From Roseinatronobacter bogoriensis DSM 18756 (lineage in GTDB: Bacteria > Pseudomonadota > Alphaproteobacteria > Rhodobacterales > Rhodobacteraceae): DNA of 64,000 nucleotides. Made by a program: the position numbers and the translations under genes. The notes under the pieces are model-generated. The model was not told the origin of the DNA. It made no database searches and worked only from the letters and a program-made list of their open reading frames with translations. Positions 60,656 through 64,000 of this stretch are shown here, in pieces. The DNA is taken from the NCBI RefSeq assembly GCF_004366635.1, contig NZ_SORN01000005.1, forward strand, positions 91,833-155,832, read 5' to 3'. The stretch's first letter is position 1. Every line of letters begins with the position of its first letter.

Positions 60656-60952
60656 ATGAGTGATCTGACGCAACGCGCCGCAGAGCTGCTGGCCGATCAT
60701 CGTGACAGCATCGACCGGCTGGATGCGATCCTTGTCTATACGCTGGGCGAGCGGTTCAAACACACGCAAGCTGTGGGCCGATTGAAGGCGCAGCATGATC
60801 TTCCCCCGTCCGACCCTACGCGCGAAGAGCGCCAGATAGAGCGGCTGGAATGGTTGGCCAAAGAGGCCGATCTCGACCCGGAATTTGCCAAGAAATTCCT
60901 GAATTTCATCATCTCGGAAGTGATCCGTCACCATGAGAAGTTGCAACGCTGA
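60656..60952 (+). CDS. AroQ-type chorismate mutase
   Basis: All-helical protein of 98 residues: ELLADHRDSIDRLDAILVYTLGERFKHTQAVGRLKAQHDLPPSDPTREERQIERL. The R/K-x-x-GxxK chorismate-binding residues and the HDLPPxDxxRE stretch fit monofunctional chorismate mutase, converting chorismate to prephenate in aromatic amino acid synthesis. The ATG at 60656 has AAAGGTG; a TTG at 60629 would add 9 residues. Position between ffh and rpsP is usual in Rhodobacterales. Confidence 0.88.
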   Translation: MSDLTQRAAELLADHRDSIDRLDAILVYTLGERFKHTQAVGRLKAQHDLPPSDPTREERQIERLEWLAKEADLDPEFAKKFLNFIISEVIRHHEKLQR

Positions 60953-61011
60953 CAGCAAGAAAACGCGCAATCACGACGTTGCGCAAGACGCCATCCAAAG
61001 GAGAATATGAT

Positions 61012-61365
61012 ATGGCAGTTAAGATCCGTCTGGCCCGTGGTGGAGCCAAGAAGCGCCCGCATTATTCGATCGTTGTTGCGGATTCGCGCATGCCGCGCGA
61101 TGGCCGCTTTCTGGAAAAGCTGGGCACCTATAACCCGCTTCTGGCAAAAGACAGCGAAGACCGCGTAAAGCTGAACATGGAGCGTGTGCAGCACTGGCTG
61201 GATCAGGGCGCGCAGCCGACAGACCGGATTTCGCGCTTTCTGGAAGCCGCAGGCGTACGTGCCGCCGCGACTCGTGCGAATATGAAGAAGGCTGAGCCTG
61301 GCAAGAAAGCCAAGGCGCGTGTCGCCGAGAAGGCCGCAAAAGCCGAAGCCGCCTCGGCGGAATAA
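61012..61365 (+). CDS. rpsP: Ribosomal protein bS16
   Basis: Small-subunit protein of 117 residues: KIRLARGGAKKRPHYSIVVADSRMPRDGRFLEKLGTYNPL is the bS16 core. The last 35 residues are an alanine/lysine-rich extension, commonly seen in alphaproteobacteria. Start 61012 follows AAGGAGAAT. A terminator-like hairpin follows before rimM. Confidence 0.96.
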   Translation: MAVKIRLARGGAKKRPHYSIVVADSRMPRDGRFLEKLGTYNPLLAKDSEDRVKLNMERVQHWLDQGAQPTDRISRFLEAAGVRAAATRANMKKAEPGKKAKARVAEKAAKAEAASAE

Positions 61366-61375
61366 AGCGGCGAAA

Positions 61376-61394
61376 GGGGGGCTGTCTGCCCCCC
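61376..61394 (+). terminator. Hairpin between rpsP and rimM
   Basis: GGGGGGC-N5-GCCCCCC followed by TCTTG. The short U-run suggests attenuation rather than full stop, letting rpsP mRNA exceed that of rimM-trmD. Confidence 0.55.
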
Positions 61395-61452
61395 TCTTGC
61401 CCGTTCCGGGCAATTCACCCCCCGAGAGTATTTGTCGCAAGAAAATGTCAGC

Positions 61453-61962
61453 ATGAGCAAATCGCGCATCTGTGTCGGAGCTATTGCAGGCGCCTATGGG
61501 GTGCGTGGCGAAGTGCGGCTGAAAAGCTTTTGTGCCGATCCCGGGGCGATTGCAGAGTACGGGCCTTTATGGTCCGAGGACGGCGCACGCCAGTTTTCTG
61601 TTACCTTGGGCGCGCCAGTGGCGCAGGGGTTTGCCGCGCGTATCGGTGGGGTAATAACCCGTGAACAAGCGGATGCGTTGCGCGGGGTTCGGTTGTTTGC
61701 GGAACGAGAGAATTTGCCTGCCTTGCCGGATGACGAATACTACCACGCAGATCTGATCGGGTTGGACGTGTTCGATACCGGTGGTGTGTGTTTGGGGCGC
61801 GTCAAGGCTGTGTTGAATCACGGCGCATCTGACCTGCTGGAACTGGTTCTGCCGGGCCGCAAGGGGGCCGTCTTGTTGCCATTCACGCAGGCGATCGTGC
61901 CGACTGTTGATCTGGCGTCACGGCGTATCGTCGCGGATCCGCCCGAAGGGTTGATCGAGTGA
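61453..61962 (+). CDS. rimM: Ribosome maturation factor RimM
   Basis: 30S-assembly factor of 169 residues: VGAIAGAYGVRGEVRLKSF at the N-terminus, ALRGVRLFAERENLPALPDDEYYHADLIGLDVFD, and a PRC-barrel C-terminal half ending VLLPFTQAIVPTVDLASRRIVADPPEGLIE. Start 61453 begins MSKSRI; its stop overlaps the trmD GTG start by 4 bases (GTGA). Confidence 0.94.
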   Translation: MSKSRICVGAIAGAYGVRGEVRLKSFCADPGAIAEYGPLWSEDGARQFSVTLGAPVAQGFAARIGGVITREQADALRGVRLFAERENLPALPDDEYYHADLIGLDVFDTGGVCLGRVKAVLNHGASDLLELVLPGRKGAVLLPFTQAIVPTVDLASRRIVADPPEGLIE

Positions 61963-62768
61963 GCGCGCCGCCGCGCCGCGCCGCGGGACGATTGGCGATA
62001 ACCCCGTCACTGACACCGCGCGACCTGGACCGACGCGGCACGCCGGCCAAGGCGTGGCAGGCGCGCGTCATCACCCTGTTTCCTGAAGCTTTTCCCGGTA
62101 TTCTGGGCCTGTCGCTTACAGGCCGCGCGCTGAACGGGGGGCGCTGGGGGTTGGAGGCGATTGACCTGCGCCCTTTCGGGCTGGGCAAGCACCGCAATGT
62201 CGATGATACGCCTGCCGGTGGCGGGGCAGGGATGGTGTTGCGCGCGGATGTTCTGGGGCGTGCTGTTGAGGTTGCCATGCGCGGCGTGCCTGAGGATCGT
62301 GGCGCATGGCCTTTGGTCTGCCTGAGCCCGCGGGGCCGTCCGTTTACACAAGACACGGCCCGTCACTGGGCAGGCGCGCGTGGGATCACCATGATTTGCG
62401 GGCGTTTCGAGGGTGTGGACCAGCGGGTGATCGACCATTACGGGATTGAGGAAATCTCGCTTGGGGATTTTGTCCTGACCGGGGGCGAGATTGCCGCACA
62501 GGCCATGATTGATGCGACCGTGCGTCTGCTGCCCGATGTGCTGGGCAACGCCGAGTCGATCGAGGAAGAGAGTTTCTCGGACGGGTTGCTGGAGCACCCG
62601 CAATACACGCGTCCGGCGGAATGGGCCGGGCGCGATATCCCATCGGTCCTGATGTCCGGCAATCATGGTGCGATTGCGCGCTGGCGTCAGGAACAGGCTG
62701 AAGCGCTGACCCGCGCGCGCCGTCCTGATCTTTGGGACAAATGGCGCGCGGACAAGGGGCAGGACTAA
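61959..62768 (+). CDS. trmD: tRNA (guanine37-N1)-methyltransferase TrmD
   Basis: SPOUT-class methyltransferase of 269 residues that makes m1G37. Knot motifs: LSLTGRALNGGRWGLE, DDTPAGGGAGMVLRADVLG, LSPRGRPFTQDTA, ICGRFEGVDQRVIDH and EISLGDFVLTGGEIAAQAMIDA. Starts with GTG overlapping rimM; about 30 residues precede the usual family start (RVITLFPEAF), so an internal start is possible. Converges on aroA, the two stops overlapping by 4 bases. Confidence 0.94.
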   Translation: MSAPPRRAAGRLAITPSLTPRDLDRRGTPAKAWQARVITLFPEAFPGILGLSLTGRALNGGRWGLEAIDLRPFGLGKHRNVDDTPAGGGAGMVLRADVLGRAVEVAMRGVPEDRGAWPLVCLSPRGRPFTQDTARHWAGARGITMICGRFEGVDQRVIDHYGIEEISLGDFVLTGGEIAAQAMIDATVRLLPDVLGNAESIEEESFSDGLLEHPQYTRPAEWAGRDIPSVLMSGNHGAIARWRQEQAEALTRARRPDLWDKWRADKGQD

Positions 62769-64000
62769 GCCGTCTCGCGCGTGATTTCTGCGCCTAGCCC
62801 CTGCATCAGCGACTCGAATACCGGGAAGGATGTGGCGATTGGGCCTGCATCATCGACTGTGATCGGGGCGCGTGCCACGAGGCCAAGGCACAGGAAGCTC
62901 ATGGCGATGCGGTGGTCGAGATGGGTTTGCACCGTGGCATCCCCCGGCACACCATCGGGACCCATGCCATAAACTGTCAGGCTGTCCTCAGTTTCCGCCA
63001 CGCGGACACCGCAGGCCTCCAACCCGCGCGCCATCGCGTCGATCCGGTCGGATTCCTTGACCCGCAATTCCTTGATGCCACGCATGACGGTCACACCCTC
63101 GGCTGTCGCGGCAAGCGCGGCAAGCACGGGATATTCATCGATCATGCTGGCGGCGCGTTCGGGGGGCACTTCGATCCCTTTCAGCGCAGAAAAGCGCACC
63201 CGCAGATCGGCCACAGGTTCGCCGCCTTCTTCACGCGGGTTTTCCATCACAAGATCAGCGCCCATATCCTGCAATGTCAGGAAAATGCCATTTCTGGTCG
63301 GGTTCTGGCTGACTCCGGGTACTAGAATGTTGGAATTCTGTACCATTAGCGCCGCGCAAACCGGGAAAGCGGCAGAGGATGGGTCGCGCGGGACAGCAAC
63401 ATTCTGGCCTTCCAGTTCCGGCTGGCCGGTCAGGGTGATCACGCGGCCATCTTCGGTGTCCTCGACTGTGATGGACGCCCCGAAGCCCCGCAGCATCCGT
63501 TCTGTATGGTCGCGGGTGGGTTCCTGTTCAACAACAACAGTCTGGCCCGGTGCATTCAACCCGGCCAGCAAGACCGCGGATTTGACCTGAGCCGAGGGCA
63601 TGGGCACGCGGTAGCGCACAGGCACTGGTTGCGCCGCGCCGATAAGCGTCAGTGGCAGGCGGCCGCCGCGCCGTGCATAGGACTGCGCCCCGAACAGGGC
63701 CAGCGGATCAGTAACACGGCCCATCGGGCGCTTGTTCAGGCTGGCATCGCCAGTGAATGTTGCAGTTATATCCGTAGTTGCCATGGCGCCCATGATCAGG
63801 CGCACACCAGTGCCGGAATTGCCGCAATCAATCACTTGCTCGGGCTCTGCGAAGCCGCCAACACCCACACCATGCACAGACCATTCGCCGGGGCCGTGCT
63901 GCGTGACTTCGGCGCCGAAGGCCTGCATGGCCTTGGCCGTATCCAGAACATCTTGCCCTTCCAGAAGCCCGGTAATCGACGTCCTGCCGATGGACAAGGC
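62765..64000 (-). CDS. aroA: 3-phosphoshikimate 1-carboxyvinyltransferase (EPSP synthase), 3' part
   Basis: At least 410 residues are visible; the first 35-40 (with the GDKSISHR motif) lie beyond the window edge. The sequence starts at SITGLLEGQDVLDTAKAMQ and contains NSGTGVRLIMGAM, FTGDASLNKRPMGRV, YRVPMPSAQVKSAVLLAGL and RIAMSFLCLGL. The class II pattern (LSxRPMxR-type: LNKRPMGRV) and 'NSGT' suit alphaproteobacteria. It catalyses step six of the shikimate pathway. It converges on trmD, with stops overlapping by four bases. Confidence 0.93.
   Translation of the reverse strand, partial: ALSIGRTSITGLLEGQDVLDTAKAMQAFGAEVTQHGPGEWSVHGVGVGGFAEPEQVIDCGNSGTGVRLIMGAMATTDITATFTGDASLNKRPMGRVTDPLALFGAQSYARRGGRLPLTLIGAAQPVPVRYRVPMPSAQVKSAVLLAGLNAPGQTVVVEQEPTRDHTERMLRGFGASITVEDTEDGRVITLTGQPELEGQNVAVPRDPSSAAFPVCAALMVQNSNILVPGVSQNPTRNGIFLTLQDMGADLVMENPREEGGEPVADLRVRFSALKGIEVPPERAASMIDEYPVLAALAATAEGVTVMRGIKELRVKESDRIDAMARGLEACGVRVAETEDSLTVYGMGPDGVPGDATVQTHLDHRIAMSFLCLGLVARAPITVDDAGPIATSFPVFESLMQGLGAEITRETA

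Noticed and set aside
1..64000. CRISPR arrays, prophage or complete insertion sequences
   Set aside because: No regularly spaced repeats, phage structural genes, integrases or transposases were seen on either strand.

Overview
The window reads as a chromosomal segment of an alphaproteobacterium of the Rhodobacterales/Roseobacter type. This rests on gene content and moderately high GC: a TRAP transporter, a tetrahydrofolate-type aromatic O-demethylase, class III ring-cleavage dioxygenase subunits, a fused MFS/spermidine-synthase-like protein, a P450, the ubiUVT anaerobic quinone genes, and the ffh-rpsP-rimM-trmD core block. No rRNA, CRISPR array, prophage or intact insertion sequence is visible.

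Region 0.2-9.8 kb is aromatic/organic-acid catabolism. A LysR regulator with two DNA-binding domains diverges from a TauE-AEC-ThDP enzyme operon. Opposite it runs a leftward operon of O-demethylase (LigM/DesA type), alpha/beta hydrolase, LigA-like and LigB-like dioxygenase subunits and a YciI-like protein. A GntR/FCD regulator sits upstream, and four near-identical ATGTATACAT-type palindromes lie around its gene. Region 9.9-18.6 kb carries a racemase-fold protein without the family cysteines, a complete TRAP transporter, an amidase, an N-carbamoyl-amino-acid hydrolase-type peptidase, a quinone oxidoreductase and an RpiR regulator. This looks like uptake and hydrolysis of an amide or carbamoyl compound.

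Region 18.8-31.5 kb is the most unusual part. It has a LivHMKGF-type ABC importer followed by a Tm-1-like protein, a TIM-barrel 'PEP hydrolase family' protein, a tandem SRPBCC protein, a sugar-phosphate-isomerase-like protein and a Gfo/Idh/MocA oxidoreductase. At its head is a regulator whose sensor is the same TIM barrel, fused to a degenerate AAA+ domain and a Fis-type helix-turn-helix. A third, shortened TIM-barrel paralogue lies between regulator and importer. The Tm-1 and TIM-barrel proteins, fused in plant Tm-1, are here two overlapping genes.

Region 31.5-45.4 kb contains an interrupted copy of a dispersed repeat, the spermidine-synthase-like protein, a DMT exporter, divergent mnmD and mnmC1-like genes, a P450 translationally coupled to a membrane hydrolase, then nnrS-ubiX-ubiD facing ubiT-ubiU-ubiV across one FNR-type box. 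This is oxygen-independent ubiquinone synthesis together with nitrogen-oxide-related functions. Region 45.6-56.2 kb has LuxR and Lrp regulators, a class V aminotransferase, an H-NOX heme sensor with a cytosolic hybrid histidine kinase, a 993-residue glycoside-hydrolase/RTX/CFI-box protein, and oxygen-independent hemN with its own FNR-type box. Region 56.5-64 kb has tRNA-Ser(GGA), a ureidoglycine-aminohydrolase-like bicupin, a PQQ-type sugar dehydrogenase, ffh, chorismate mutase, rpsP, rimM, trmD and the 3' part of aroA.
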